Origin: Boswellia sacra
Taxonomy: Eukaryota > Streptophyta > Magnoliopsida > Sapindales > Burseraceae
Direction of reading: 5' to 3'
Assembly: GCA_013180625.2 (NCBI GenBank)
Contig: SNVD02011546.1
Location: 1 to 64,000 of the forward strand
DNA: 64,000 nt
The notes beneath the pieces are model-generated. The model was not told the origin of the DNA, did not search any database, and worked only from the letters and a program-made list of their open reading frames with translations. Positions 23,001 through 36,597 of this stretch are shown here, piece by piece. The translations under genes and the position numbers were made by a program. Numbering within the stretch: position 1 is the first letter of the stretch; each line of letters begins with the position of its first letter.

Positions 23001-25189
23001 TAAAAAATTTATCCTCTAATATGAACAATTATTAAGTATATAAAAAATAGCTAAAATAATTTCAATTTGCTATGAAATAGGCTAATTCGTTTCTTAATTA
23101 TTTGTACTCGACACGATATGCTTAACTATTTATATCATTAAAAGAGTTGATATGTTGACCACCTTAAACACAGATCTAACAAATTTATTAATTGTGTTGA
23201 GTATTCTAATACTAACATGACCCAACTAATAATCATATCAATACTAACCCGCTAATTCTGAATCTTTAGCATGTCCTATCAACAATTACCACCCCTAAAG
23301 GGAGCCAAATTATGACATGTCTAGTCATTATAATCAACGTGATAAAAGTCTACATGTGCATGGACAGGTAGTCTCATTTATAAAACACATTTGTTGTCTA
23401 TATAATTATACTAAAACCTTCCCAATTGGTGGAAGCACAACTCTACTCTAGACTTCATTCAGTGTTAGGGATTTTCCCTTAAAAATAGACTGTAATATGC
23501 AATAAAAGGCATACTTTAAATATTTTGATTTATAATTAATATTAAGTACTTTGAGTTTTAATTTTATTGTGAAGTATAAAATGTTCCATGACCAAAAAAG
23601 AAAAAAAAAGAGAATAATCATTTATGTGAAGATGTTCGTGGACGGGAGACATGAAGCTTTATCGAGTCTAAACATGTTCACAACCTAGAAATAAAGTTAC
23701 ACACTTTATTTTGGTAAAGGATGTTATGTTTGATGGCTTAGTAGGAATGTGAGCCTCAAACCATCAAAATGATAACTTTAGAGGCAAAAGCATATTGACC
23801 AAGGGCTATATGAAACTAAGTTTAAATTATAACACAACTAACTAAAACTTAATATTACAAAAAGGGCAATAAAGACATGTTTATCTCAATCTTGAAAAAA
23901 GAGAGGTCACCCAATAGGTTGGATGTTTATAGATCTATCACCATTGGAACATATGCACATATATATGGAATCACACGTTATGAAAACATTAAATTCTAGT
24001 ATAATAAAACCTAACTAGGCATTTGTTAAGGGTTTATATTGAATAAGGGATTTATTCATTATCTAATTATAAATAGAGACAATCCTGTTAGCCACTAAAT
24101 AATGCTTTGTCATAAGAAAAAATTAGTTATGAGGAGTAAAATCATAAATTGAACTAAACCCAACATTGATGTTTTGTAAGGGTAAAAACCTAACCAATTG
24201 CCATATGGATCAAGTTTATCTTCATATAATCTTTTACATAATCATAACATAGATCAAGAGTGTTTTTTATCCTATAATAGAGCCAACCTAAAACTAATGA
24301 CTTAAGCCTACTTATATTAGGAGATAGTGTTTGGGTTTCAATAATTGGTTCATCAATAGTTGGTTCATCAACAGAAGGAGAGGCATCTACCCATTTGCAA
24401 AACATGTCTTGAGAATAGGGAAGAAGACTTATTTCTATTGAAAGCTTCACAAATCATATTCCTTGATTCATTAATTATTATATATGTGACCTTGTGGCAT
24501 GCATGATTAAGAAATAAAATAAAATCCCATGATCTTTGTTTGTGTTAAATTCCTGTGATCACCCAAACCAATTGAAATACTGGCAAGGCAGAGCTATAGA
24601 GGCAACATTTTGCTTCAGTAATGGCAATTTAAGATATTAGCGAAATTATTAACAATAAATATGAAAATTGATTCATAGTATATACACTAATACATTTACA
24701 CTTATGTTTGTATTTTTCTTATATCAGAAAGATCGTCTAATTAATTAAAAGTGTAAAAGCAAAAACACTATCTATTATAAAAAGTAATAATTATCAAAAT
24801 GGTTTTATATCTACTCATAGTGTGTAATTGAAATAGATAAAAATACTTAAAAAAATGACTTATAGGTTCTTGTTTGGGAATTGTTTTTGTCTAATAAAAT
24901 ATTTTAAAATATTTTATTAAAGAAGAATTTGATAGAGTGATAGGTTGTTTTAATTAAAATTTTTACAAATTAATAGTTACAACTACAATACTGGACTTTG
25001 TAGATTAAAAATATATTATAATATTAGTTAACAATACGTTAAAGTTTAGTGTCTTACGTACATAATGGGTTGTTGAAGAGTTAAAGAATCAAATTGGTTA
25101 TAATTTGGATTGGAAAGTTTAGTGTTTGAAAGTTAAAAGGGATATTTTGTGTTAAATTCTAAACAAAAGCAAAATTTAGAAAAGTTTCC
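20091..25189. other. AT-rich intergenic DNA, no gene recognised
   Basis: Neither strand shows a recognisable exon or transposon domain in these 5 kb. Around 20880-21910 the sequence has the feel of a decayed LTR (CCCCACAGAGG followed by a long A-rich stretch and ATTTCACCAAGATTAAAT), but I could not define ends. The region immediately left of 25190 may include more of the decayed Mutator-like element. Confidence 0.4.
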
Positions 25190-25905
25190 AAATTTAATTG
25201 GAGGCGATTGTCCTACTGGTTACATAGCAGCTCCATCCTTGGCCCAACATGTAAATGAAGTAAGCACTCGATTGTTTACATATGGCTACAATAATCATTA
25301 TATGCCATTAGATTCTTTTCTCTACAAATTGCTAAGGCATGTGCACATGGTAGCTAGTTAAGATCAAACACCGTAAAGGTAGATGTCCTCACATGCAAAT
25401 CGACCAGGCTAACTTGGTCACCACCATACTTATACATGGTCAAGTTAATTGGCCAAATATGCTTCCCATTTGAGACTTCTTGAAGGGTTATTATTGACTT
25501 AAAATCTATATGCTAAGGTATAATTTTTACTTTTCTAGAGCTGTTCACCTCTTTTAAAACCATTTCTATATAGTTTCCTAATAGTAATATGCCAAAACTA
25601 TGATGGGCAATACTTGTGTGTGTAGCAACACATTGTTCATTGGCTCTGCAATGTTAGTTGTCATGGTGTCGTACCTCATATCAAAAAAAAAAAAAAAAAA
25701 GAATACAAAGCCCCTAAGATGAGTTGTTGCATTAAAGTTTAAGGCTTCAATTTTCTAAATGTAACAAGTCTCATTTAAGATAACATTTTGTAGTATTAGC
25801 GAACATGCAAAATCTAAAGGATAATACTCTTTCAATACTTGGATTTCGGTCCAAAATGAAGACAAGATTTTATAAATTCCTAATAAGAGCATGCAGTTAT
25901 ATCCT
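25190..25905 (-). pseudogene. Mutator-like transposase remnant, C-terminal part
   Basis: Read on the minus strand with several stops and shifts, this stretch shows typical MULE transposase landmarks. YYPLDFACSLILQNV and NFNATTHLRGF fit the region after the second catalytic Asp. MTTNIAEPMNNVLLHTQVLP matches the family TTNIAESMN block. FDLN*LPCAHALAICREKN followed by a Tyr-rich segment is the SWIM zinc-finger region (IPCAHA in the family). The N-terminal part continues at 44057-44540, the two halves being separated by the copia insertion with the ATCCT duplication. It is inactive. Confidence 0.7.
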
Positions 25906-26755
25906 TGTGAGATCCAGAAGTATGAAGTTATGTGCAATATAACACTAAACTATAAATTAAAATGGCACAGGAGGATTTTACATGGTTCAGTTATAAAACC
26001 TACATCCACGGATAACTTTGAGCTGTAATTCACTAAGTTCCTGTTTGTACAATCTTTAGGATCGTTTACACTGCTAACTTCCTCTTACACATTGACCTAA
26101 TCTTTGTAAAACAAAATTCTACCAATATCTTAAACTCTAATGACACTGCCCACTCTCTGTCGCTAATAACTTAACAACACAATGTTAAGTAAAACATAAC
26201 CACGATGTCTGACACTAAATTACATAAACACTTAACTCGCAAGTTCTATCAAGTGTTTACTAACTCAGACAGACTTAATCAATATGAACACATCCTTCTC
26301 ATAAATGAATAAAATATTCATAAAATCAAAGAAGCATTCCCTCTTTTGTGTTGAAGCACTCCTCTAATTGTTAGAATGCTGTGACATACACACACCTGTA
26401 TAAGTTATGTAGAATAACTTTATATATAGTGTGATATCTGATTGTGCTATCTCTCCAAAATCCTGTAGAATCTTAATCAAACTCAATTAGGATAAAGAAT
26501 AACAATTTAGGAAGTAATATAAGTAATCTCCTAAATAAAATAGACACAAATAAATATACTCCTAATTTAACTAGGATGCATCAAATAATGTTCTAATCTA
26601 AAGAGATATTCACTATGAATCAAGTACTTCCTAAATCATACTTCTAGAAACTATAAAATAAGAAACAATGTAACATATTAGCTTTATCACAAGTTGGTCT
26701 AAAATTCTCATGTGCATGGCACATGCAAGAGTGTCACACATGGAACACACCAAAC
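25906..26755 (-). repeat. 3' LTR of copia B
   Basis: It aligns with 43210-44056 from TGTGAGATCYRGAAGTATGA through TTTACRTGGTTCRGTTATAAA to GCAAGAGTGYCACAC. The exact inner end is uncertain by a few bases (CACACCAAAC against CACCAACA). The TACGTGGTTCGG-like motif with a CTACATCCAYGG follow-up is common in plant copia LTRs. Confidence 0.88.
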
Positions 26756-26777
26756 TGTTTTTGATCAAAGAATAGCA

Positions 26778-28208
26778 TGTTAGCCCTAAGGCTACATGGT
26801 AATTTTGATGATAACAGTACACATTAAATCATTAAGAGTTTACTAATATGTTTATTTATGTGCAAGAATAAGATCAACATAATACTTGTAAAATCAAGAA
26901 GAGGCTTATTAAATTGAAGTGTTGAAGCTAAGGAGAAGACTACATGTTAAAGGCACCAAAGTTTAAGAACAAGGTTTGACTCAAGGAATGTGACCTATGA
27001 GCAATGTTCAATCAATTGGTCATATATTTCTCTATATATGTCCAAATGATGTGATTCTTAAGCCTTTAGAAAGCTTACTCAATTTGCAACATTTCATATG
27101 TTTTAAAGAAATTCAAATTTCAAGCAAAAGGCTGTCCAAATCATCATGAAAATCAAAGGACAAAAAGAATTGGCTGACATAAGCACCGAATGCTCTTTTG
27201 GACATATCTTGAGCTAGAGCTATCCAAATAACTTGATTCGTGAGGCATTGGAAATATGATTTAATGGATCACATTTCATATTTTTTTGAAGAAATTCAAA
27301 TTTCAAATGGAAGCATGACATAATCATCATGCAAATTGGTGGACTGACACAAGGAAGATAAATCAATTGACTTGAGCACCGAATGGTCTTTTGTCCATAT
27401 CTTGAGATAAAGATATCTGAATGACTTGATTCTTAATGCGTTGAAAGCTTATTCAAATTTCTAGATCTTTTTTGTTTTGCAGATTTTCAAATTTCAAACG
27501 GAGGATTGACAAAAATGGCCGACAAAATTATGGTTTTTATGGTGGACAGAAAATTTGGAGTTGGTGTCTTCACTTGATTAAGTTCATCTCATTTACCTAT
27601 AAAAGGAGTCTTTCTCCCATGCATTCAACAAGAATCCATCAAGCAACAAATAAGAGAAATATCAAGTTTAGAAAGCTTTTATATTCTTTATCTACTCCTT
27701 GAAGAGAGTCATACTTTTATTATAAACAATTTTCTTTATTCTTGTATTGTGGTGAGAGTGAGATCATTCTTGTAAAGGATAATAGTTATCCTTGAGAGAA
27801 CTCTTGGTGTGGTGTTATCAAGAGTTAAACATTTGAGAGAACTCTTTATGTGATGTTATCAAGGGTTGAAGAAAGAAGTCTTGGTGAGGTTGTTCATCAA
27901 GCAAGTTGTTCATCAAGCAAGTTGTAAAGAGTTCTACAACTTAATGGAAAGCCTAGCTTATGGAGGAGCTAGGAGCCTGTGGACGTAGGCAAGGTTTGCC
28001 GAACCACATAAATTGAGTTTGCACTCTCTCTATCCCTATCTTCTTTATATTAATTGTACTTGTGATTATTCGTTATTGTTATTCTTTTGATTGCATCTTA
28101 GATAACTTCTAATTTCATCTTTATCATCTTTATTCTCAAAGAAAGAGTGAACTAATTTTTATCTTTCAAGAAAACTTTTATAAATCTATTTTTATAAATA
28201 AAAACCCA
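26778..28208 (+). repeat. Inverted, truncated LTR of the element-A family
   Basis: The segment begins TGTTAGCCCTAAGGCTACATG, the reverse complement of the element-A LTR end. It runs through the same landmarks in reverse (ATTCTCAAAGAAAGAGTGAAC near its end) and stops at AAAAACCCA, about 40 bp short of the full LTR. It sits just inside the 3' LTR of copia B. The 5 bp before it (TAGCA) are not repeated after 28208, so it is not a clean solo LTR. It is likely truncated or rearranged. Confidence 0.85.
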
Positions 28209-28690
28209 CAAAGATAAGTCCAAAACAACTATAAGCAATCATGATCAATCGAACAGGAAATGACATACTCAAAGAAATAACAACTATTCAGTTATAAACC
28301 ACATAACAGAATAAGGCATAACAAAAAAAAAGTCTGAACATGTCCTACAAAACAAATCAGAGATAATCAAACCTGTCAAAGGTTTTATGCATTAACATAA
28401 ACAAAGCTAAAGAAAATAGGGCAAACAAAGAAACAAACAAGTCAAATATGCAGGTAAAAACTCAAAACACAGTAAAGTATATCCTGCAAAGTAACAAATA
28501 AGAAATAATTAACAAATCATAAAGCTCCCCTTTAATACTTCCCCTGGATTAGTTCAAAGTACCAAACACAAACAAAAAATAGACAAACAAAACAAAAAAA
28601 AATATGAAACCTCTTCTCCCCCCTTGATTTCATAACAAGTTCCAAAAAAAAATATTAATGATGTCGGGCAGATTTGCAAACAAGAGTTGA
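28209..28690. other. 3' non-coding part of copia B
   Basis: A-rich sequence with polypurine-like blocks on the minus strand (CTCCCCTTT and CTTCTCCCCCC on the plus strand). It lies between the extra ORF and the inverted LTR. No gene is seen. Confidence 0.5.
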
Positions 28691-30690
28691 AGAAAAATGC
28701 CTATGTCTTTTGTTGATGTGGGCAACTGTAGTTTGAAACTTTTTGCTGGTGGTGGAAGGAATAGGTGGCTTAGTAGCTACGGGAGTATCTTGCTATTCAG
28801 AGGTGTTAGTGGTGGAAGCAATAACTTTAGCCATAATTTGTCTAATCTCTATTTCATGTTTTTCAGCATTGGTTTCTATAGGCAAAGACCCATCAACAAG
28901 TTGTTGTAGATCCATGACAGACTCTGCGACAAGCTGGGCTAGAATTTTCTTTGTTATTTCTACTATGTATGCTTTAGGAGCTGGTTCCTACGTGTGTTCT
29001 ACATCAGATGTGTTGGCTATTTCATGTGGAGATGACTGTATGGCATAGAGATAGGTTGTTCTACTTTAGGAACTAGTACATCTTCAGGTTCTTCTTCAAA
29101 AGGTGGTCAAAGTGATAGTTTAAGCTGGCTCATTTGACAAAGATTCATCCTGCAGTTCTGGAATTACTCCTGTAGTTCTGGAATTGCTCCTGCAATAGCC
29201 TTCTTCTTCTTGTCAGACTTTTTCTTCACCATTTCGACCTCTTCTTACTCTTCAGATTAGTTACTTTAGCTTTCTTCTTTGATTTCTTTTTCTTCTTTTT
29301 CTTTTTTGCTGTCATGTCTGTCTCATCAACAGGTTGTTCAACTTGATCCTTCTCTGGCATTTCCTCTGTTGAATGCCCTTACACCACATCTTTCGTTTCT
29401 ATGGGTTGTTAGTCTTCTCTAGTAGTAGATTTTCCAGTAGGTTTATTCTCTATTGCAAATTGCTTTACTTTGATGTCCTTGATATCTTGCACAATATCAG
29501 ACAAAGTAGAATTTATCAAAGAAGTTGTTCTTCCACATTGTTCATGGGATTTTTTTGAACTCTTCTTGGTTTTGGTTTAGGGGAAGGCAAATCAGATTTG
29601 TCATGCAGTCGATGCAGAAATCCTTTTGTGATGGATTTAGATAAAATCTTAGTGTGCTCTTTTGGGCTAATGGGAACACCATTTTAAGCTAAAAGGCCTT
29701 GAATCAGACAACAAAAAACAAGCAAATGATAGTCTGATTAGTATGGTGTAATATGAACAATCATCCTATAAATCCATAAACCTAAGTTAATTGGTTTATT
29801 TGTGCCCAAACAGAAAAAAAAATTTTACTCTATCTCCCCTGACCTGGTTCTAATGTGAAAAATGGAACCAATCAAACTGTGCAATCTTATGCAGAACTCT
29901 GTATTTCTTTCTAAGATATTGTTGATCAATGTCATCTCTCGGGTTCCAAAATAAATCACTTCTACCTGTCAATTCCTTAAGAACAATCGCCATATCAAAA
30001 TTTTCTTTAACAGAGTGCAAACTATCAATAGGTATGTCAAAGAAAGTGTTGATGACATTCGGTGAAAATTTCACAAATTTCCCTCTATAATACACTTTGT
30101 GATAATGAAAGCTTTTCGGGTTATCAATTGAAGCAATTATGTTTGCATAAAATTCTTGAATCAAAGACTTAACAGGGGGGTGGGAAGTTGTTTACCATTG
30201 TAGTCTAGTAAATGAACTCAAGTAGTTCATTTAGGCCATACTTGTTAAAGGCGGTTACCTTCACTGACCTTCCAATTTGCAACTTCCTCTTTCATGTGTA
30301 CTTCAATAAATTTTGCTTGACAGCTACTGTGAGGAACTTGTTGAACTTTGGCTTCACTTTGTCCTTCATTTGCTTAAGTGGGATTAACTCATCTTCACTC
30401 ATTGCAGGATCAATCGGGATCTCTGCATGCTATTGTTGAGACTGAGATGACTGAGAGCTGTCATTTTTTATTGTGACCAGAATCATTTGAGGAAGATGTT
30501 GCACTAGTTCTACAAAAGTTTTGTTGGAACAGAGAGAAGTGAGACAAAAGAGAGAATGGATGGCAAAATTGATCGACTGTGATATGAACAAAAAGAGCCC
30601 TAACTATATTTGTGATATACTTAGGAAGAAACTGAGTTTTAATAAGATTCGGTTTCTTATAAATTTCAAATTTTAATTCCTTTTTCAAAA
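28691..30690 (-). pseudogene. Extra ORF of copia B downstream of pol
   Basis: A decayed minus-strand coding stretch lies between RNase H and the 3' LTR. Its best-preserved block is 30164-29850 (104 codons), with IQEFYANIIASID, VYYRGKFVKFSPNVIN and WNPRDDIDQQYL. This resembles the plant retrotransposon accessory domain that often reads REFYAN...VRG..V.FS...IN. Further on come Lys/Arg-rich linkers and a helical segment (AQLVAESVMDLQQLVDGSLP near 28900). In several copia (SIRE-type) and gypsy lineages this position is held by an env-like or accessory ORF of unknown function. Stops and shifts interrupt it several times. Confidence 0.6.
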
Positions 30691-31339
30691 CATCCTTATT
30701 AATATCATTAATGAGATAAATTCAAAAATTTATTTCCATTAAAATAAGGAATTCTAATAGAGTTAGGATTTCCGCCACTGAAGTCTTTTTCCTTCAATCC
30801 AATAAAGCTGACATGGCATTTTGACACATGGGCACACAAGAAAGTCAAATTTCAATTAGGCATAAAAAGCATCATATGATATGAAAAACATAACAGAAGA
30901 CAATTAGATTTAATGTAACGACAATATGTGGAAACATATTTCAAAGCTATTTACAATCTTCATACGAAAGTTGTTTACCTATATTTTTCATTCAATTGAG
31001 ATGTCAAAAATATCATTTCGACATATTCATAAAGAATTAATCACATTAAATAATGAAATAAACACAACAGCTTTCACACAATATAGAGGTAGCCGTTTTC
31101 ATTTGAGTGGTTGACCTCAACATATTTCTTAGATACCCTGAGGTTACTCTTAATGATGGCTTTCACACATAATATATTGGTAGCCCTCTCTATTTTTTTT
31201 ATTTTAAACCATTATCTTAACATTCACACAGTTTTATATTACAGCTCACAAGTGCTTAATTAGAATAAAACTTATGATATTGCAGATATAATTAATATAA
31301 CAGAAAGCAATACTTATTTAGAAAACTTACAGATGTCTA
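30691..31339. other. Non-coding link between pol and the extra ORF in copia B
   Basis: AT-rich sequence with no recognised domain, between the decayed RNase H end near 31340 and the extra ORF start near 30690. Confidence 0.4.
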
Positions 31340-32850
31340 AGGCCTTTCTTAGATTTTAAATCTTGTTGCATCCAATGCCTTAATGAACAAGTTAGCTAAT
31401 TGTTTATTAGTGAAGATGTGTTCCATGTGTATCAACTTAGACTCTACAAGCTCCCTTATAAAATGGTATCTTATGTCAATATGTTTTGTTCTAGAATACT
31501 GAACTGGATTTTTTTAAATGTTTATGGCACCAATATTATCACAAAACATAGTTATGGATTTTTGTTCAATACCATAATCACTTAGCATTTACTTCATCCA
31601 AAGTAGTTGTGTGCAACAACTTCCTGCTACTATATATTCAGCTTCTGCAGTAGACAAAGAGATGGAATTATGCTTTTTATTGTGCTAAGAAACTAAGTTA
31701 GTGCTAAGACAAAACATCCACCTAATATGCTATTTTTGTCATTTGCATTTCCTACCAAGTCAGCATCACTAAACCCTGCAAGACAATCATTTGTATCTTT
31801 AGAAAACTATATCCCATAATCATAAGTTCCATGTATATACCTGATGATTCTTTTAGCTGTTGCAAAGTGTGATTCTTTGGGATTTGCTTGAAATCTTGCA
31901 TAAAGTCCTACACTAAAACACAAGTCTGGTCTACTTGCTATGAGGTATAACAAACTGCCAATGATGCTTTTATATAAACTTGCATCAACTTTTTTTTCTG
32001 CATTGTCTTTTGAAAATTTCAAGTTAGTACTGATACGAGTTTTCATTGGTTTTGCATTCTTAAGTCCATATTTTTTTACAAGGTTTCTAGCATATTTTGA
32101 TTAAGATATGAATATCCCATCACTCATTTGTTTAACCTGCAATCCAAGAAAGAAACTAAATTCTCCTACCATGCTTATCTCAAACTCTTCCTGCAACAAC
32201 TTAACAAACTCATTGTTTTTTCTTTTGTTAGTTGATCCAAACACAATGTCATCTCCATATACTTGAGCAACAATAAAGTAGTTAGATGCATGTTTGATAA
32301 ACAAAGTCTTATCATTGCGGCCTTTACCATGACCTCTCTTGATCAAAAGGTTTGTCAACCTTTCATACCAAGCTTTAGGAGCCTGTTTCAACCCATACAA
32401 AGCTTTAGACAATTTGTACACAAAATCAGGATGTTTATGGTCTTCAAATCCTTTAGGCTATTCAACAAAAGCCTCTTCATTGAGATAGCCATTTAAAAAG
32501 ACTATTTTAACATCCATTTGATACAATTTAAAATCAAGCAAACAAGCAATTGCAAGTGGCAATCTAATTGGCTCAAGTCTATCTACTGGTGCAAAGTTTT
32601 TATCAAAGTCTATGCCTTCTACTTGTGTGTAACCTTGTGCTACTAGCCTAGCTTTATTTCTTACTACTTGACCACTTTCATCAGTTTTATTTTTTAATAT
32701 CCATTTAGTTCCAATGACATTTGCATTTTTCGGCCTAGGAACTAATTCCCATACTTTATTCCTTTTAAACTGATTAAGTTCATCTTGCATTGTCTGAATC
32801 CAAACATCTTCTTTATAGTTTTTTTCATATTTTTTGGCTCAAATAATGAA
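31340..32850 (-). pseudogene. Copia B reverse transcriptase and RNase H
   Basis: The RT begins MQDELNQFKRNKVWELVPRP (32790), followed by GTKWILKNK, NKARLVAQGYTQVEGIDF, YQMDVKIVFLNGYLNEE, LYGLKQAPKAWYERL and the catalytic YGDDIVFGS (YVDD in most relatives). RNase H follows with YKSIIGSLLYLIASRPDLCF, GFSDADLVGNANDKNS and a decayed end near 31340 (RTKHIDIRYHFI). Stops occur at about 32459, 32102, 31806 and repeatedly in RNase H. The order INT before RT identifies the Ty1/copia superfamily. Confidence 0.92.
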
Positions 32851-33245
32851 ACATAACATGCAAATGTTACCTAATTTCTTACCTTGATCCTAGTCTTCGT
32901 TATTCCATCTAGACTTCCTATGATTGAGCTGGTTGGATGTGCTTTTCGTATACAAGAGAGTGGATCTTTTCTTTCATCTTTATTTCTGATTGAATTTCTA
33001 TTTAGATCTGTGTTGTCAAATATCGTTGTTGTGTCTGATGTAATAGCAGGTGTTTCCTCTTTCATAACTAAATCCTTTTTGCTGTTATTGTTGTCTAGTA
33101 CTGATCTTTCTGTATTCTCTATGATGCTGGTTATGCTTTCTTTGTGTGAGTACTTTGTATAATCATCTTGATCATCAAATAATACGTTTGCAGATTCCAT
33201 GATTGACTTAGTTTGAAGATTATAAACTCCAAAAGCTTTACTGTT

Positions 33246-34728
33246 CTATGCATATCGTACAAAAACTCCTTCATCACTTTTCGGTTCAAATTTTCCTAAC
33301 TGCTCTCTATCATTTAAGATGTAATACTTGCATCCAAAAACATAAAAATATTTCAAATTAGGTTTTCTTCTTTTCAAAATTTCATACGGTGTCTGGTTAG
33401 TGCCATGTCTTAGAAAAACTCTGTTTGAATACAACAAGCAGTGCTTATAGCTTCAGCCCATAGCCTTTTGGTCAACTTCTTGCTATTGAGCATCATATTA
33501 GCCATCTCTTGAAGAGTTCTATTTTTTCTTTCCACAATGCCATTCTATTCAGGAGTTTTGGGGACTGAAAATTCATGTTCAATTCTATGATATTTGCAAA
33601 AGTCAGCATAGCCAAGATTTTCAAACTCCTTGCCATGATCACTCATTATCCTCCCTATCCTACCGATGTTCCTGTTTTCCTTATTTTTAAGCTTAACACT
33701 AAGATTCTTGAAAGCTTCATAAGTGTCAGATTTTTCTTAATAAAATCAACTCAAGTATATCTAGAGAAGTCATCCGCACAAACAAATATGTATCTCTTAC
33801 CAGAATTGCTTCCAATTTACATGGGACCCATAACATCCATGTGAAGCAAATCAAGTATTTTAGATGTGCTAAGATGTGGGATTGATTTGTGTGCACTTCT
33901 AATTTGTTTTTCCATGTGGCATGGTCCGCAAATTCTATTGATTTTGTCATCAAGTTTAGGAACTACTTTTACAGCATCTAACTTAGTTAATTCAACCAAA
34001 TCTTTGTAATTTAAATGTCCTAGTTTTTTATGCTACAATTCCAAATCTGAGATCCTAGCATGAAATACAATTTTTATCAAATAGCAATTATCCGAAGATC
34101 TATTTCCTTCTAAAATGCATTAACCAAGATTATCTAAAACCATACATTTGTTTTGTGTGAAATTAACCACATACTTATCATCACATATTTGACTAACACT
34201 AATTTGATTAGCTTTCAAACCTTGAACCAGCAAGATATTTTGGAATTCGGGTAGGCCTTTGACATTCAAAGTGCCTTTGCTAATCATCTTACTCTTTACT
34301 CCATCATCATGAGTGACATTTCCTTTCCTACATAATTCAAAATCTTTCAAAAACTATTTATTTCTAGTCATGTGCCTGGAACAAACACTGTCAAAATACC
34401 ACAAGTCATTAGAAGAATGCTTAAGTGCAATAAAAGCAACATTGCAGACTGTCTTCTTTTTCTTAACCCACTGCAATTGTGTTTTTGGTAATAGCTTGAA
34501 CTATTTTGACATGCAAAAGATTCAACAATTTAAAACGCCTAGGTCTAATATATCCTTTGACACTGTAAAAATAGCATGTTGGAATGAATTTCCTTACCTT
34601 TTCAGGACTGGATTTGAAAGAACTTAAAGGGGAATGAAATACTTCAATGTTATTTAAACTAGGACTTGATCCTCTTGAGCTAGGTTAAGAATTTTTACCT
34701 GATGTTGAAGCTTTTACAAACACTGTTG
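33246..34728 (-). pseudogene. Copia B protease end, GAG-pre-integrase and integrase
   Basis: The minus strand holds the protease-like start (WYFDSVCSRHMTRN near 34370), LLVQGLKANQISVSQICDD, LGHLNYKDLVELTKLDA, an HHCC-like CGPCHMEKQ, LLHMDVMGPM (first catalytic Asp region), YIFVCADDFSRYT, and downstream ERLFKRWL-like and HGTNQTPYEILKRRKPNLKY segments. The frame is broken by stops and shifts throughout. It is cut at 34728 by insertion of copia A (duplication TGTTG at 34724-34728 and 41670-41674). Confidence 0.88.
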
Positions 34729-36597
34729 TGTTGACCCAGGTATGGCAACCCAAGAGGGGGGGTGAATTGGGTTTTTATTTATGAAAGCGGATTTAGAAAA
34801 CTTTTCTTGAAAGATCAAAATTAGTTCACTCTTTCTTTGAGAATAAAGGTGAAGAAGATGAAATTAGACTTTATCAAAGATGCAATCAAAAGATTAATAA
34901 TATGAACAATCACAAAGTGCAAGTAAATGTAAAGAGGAAATGGATAGAGAGAGTGCAAACTCAATTTACGTGGTTCGGCAAACCTTGCCTACGTCCACGG
35001 GCTCCTAGCTCCATGAGCTAAGCTTTCCTCTAAGTTGTAGAAATCTTTACAACTTGCTTGATGAACAACCTCACCAAGACTTTTTACTTCAACCCTTGAT
35101 AACACCACACCAAGAGTTCTTCTTGATGAACAACCTCACCAAGGCAACTTCCTTCAACCCTTGATAACACCACACCAAGAGTTCTTCTTGATGAACAACC
35201 TCACCAAGGCAAATTCCTTCAACTCTTGATAACAGCACACCAAGAGTTCTTCTTGATGAACAACCTCACCAAGGTAACTTCCTTCAACCCTTGATAACAC
35301 CACACCAAGAGTTCTTCTTGATGAACAATCTCACCAAGGCAACTTCCTTCAACCCTTGATAACACACAACAAGAGTTCTCTCAATGATAACTATTATCCT
35401 TTACAAGAATATCCCACTCTCACCACAATACAAGAACAAGGATAATTTTTACAATAAAAGTACAACTCTCTTCAAAGAATAGATAAAGAATATAAAAGCT
35501 CTCTAGACTTGATATTTCTCTTGTTTTATGCTTGATAGATTCTTCTCATCTTCTTTCTGAATGCATGGGAGAAGGGCTCTTTTTATAGGCAAATGGGATG
35601 AACTTAATCAAGTGAAGACACCAACTCCAAATTTTCTGCCCACCATAAAAATCAAAATTTTGTCTACCATTTTGGTCAATGTTTCGTTTGAAATTTGAAA
35701 TTATGCAAAACATAAAAGATCTGGAAAATTTAATAGACTTTCTAACGCATCAAGAACTAAGTCATTTCAATATCTCTAGCTCAAGATATGGCTGAAACAC
35801 CATTCGGTGCTCATGTGACTTGATTTTTCTTCCTTGTGTCAGTCCACGAAATTGAATGATAATTCTGTCAGCATTCCGTTTGAAATTTGAATTTCTTCAA
35901 AACATAAAAATCTTCATATTTGAATAAGATTTCCACAACATTAAGAATCAAAGCATTTGGATATCTCTATCTTAAGATATAGCTAAAACACCATTCGGTG
36001 CTCATGTGAGTTGATTTTTTTTCTCTGTGTCAGTCCACCAAATTACATGTCAATTATGTCGGCCTTCCATTTGAAATTTGAATTTCTTTAAAACATATGA
36101 AATGTGCCTCATTAAGTCTTCTTTCCAATGCCATAAGAATCAAGTTATTTTGATATTTCTATCTCAAGATATATCCAAAAGAGTATTCGGTACTCATGTC
36201 AGCTGCTTTCATTTGTCTTTCAATTTGCATGATGATTTGGATAACCTTGCACTTGAAATTTGAATTTCTTTAAAACATATGAAATGTTATAAATTAAGTA
36301 ATCTTTCCAAAGACTTAAGACTCACATCATTTGGGCATTTGTAGAGAAATATATGACTAATTGATTGAACATTGCTCATGTGTCACATTCCTTGAATCAA
36401 ACATTGTTCTTAAACTTTGGTGCCTTTAACATGTAGTCTTCTCCTTAGCTTCAACACTTCATTTTAATAAGCCTTTTCTTGTTTTTACAATTATTTCAAT
36501 GATATTACTCTTGCACATAAATAAACATGTTGGTAAATCTCAATGAATCAATATGTATTGTTATCATCAAAATTATCATGTAGGCTTAGGGCTAACA
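34729..36597 (-). repeat. 3' LTR of copia A
   Basis: It is bounded by TG...CA and contains the plant LTR motif TACGTGGTTCGGCAAACC with CCTACGTCCACGGG. Five tandem copies of a unit of about 65 bp (GATGAACAACCTCACCAAGG) span roughly 35055-35350. Further in are several imperfect repeats around CACCATTCGGTGCTCATGTG. Confidence 0.93.
35055..35350. repeat. 65-bp tandem repeat inside the LTR
   Basis: The landmark GATGAACAAYCTCACCAAG recurs at about 35060, 35124, 35190, 35254 and 35320. The sister LTR has two copies (40325, 40392) and the solo LTR at 61149 has three (61447, 61505, 61567). The difference of three units accounts for nearly all of the 188-bp length difference between the two LTRs of element A. 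Confidence 0.9.

Noticed and set aside
25149..25361. 70-codon plus-strand frame
   Set aside because: It is the complement of the MULE SWIM-region remnant on the minus strand.
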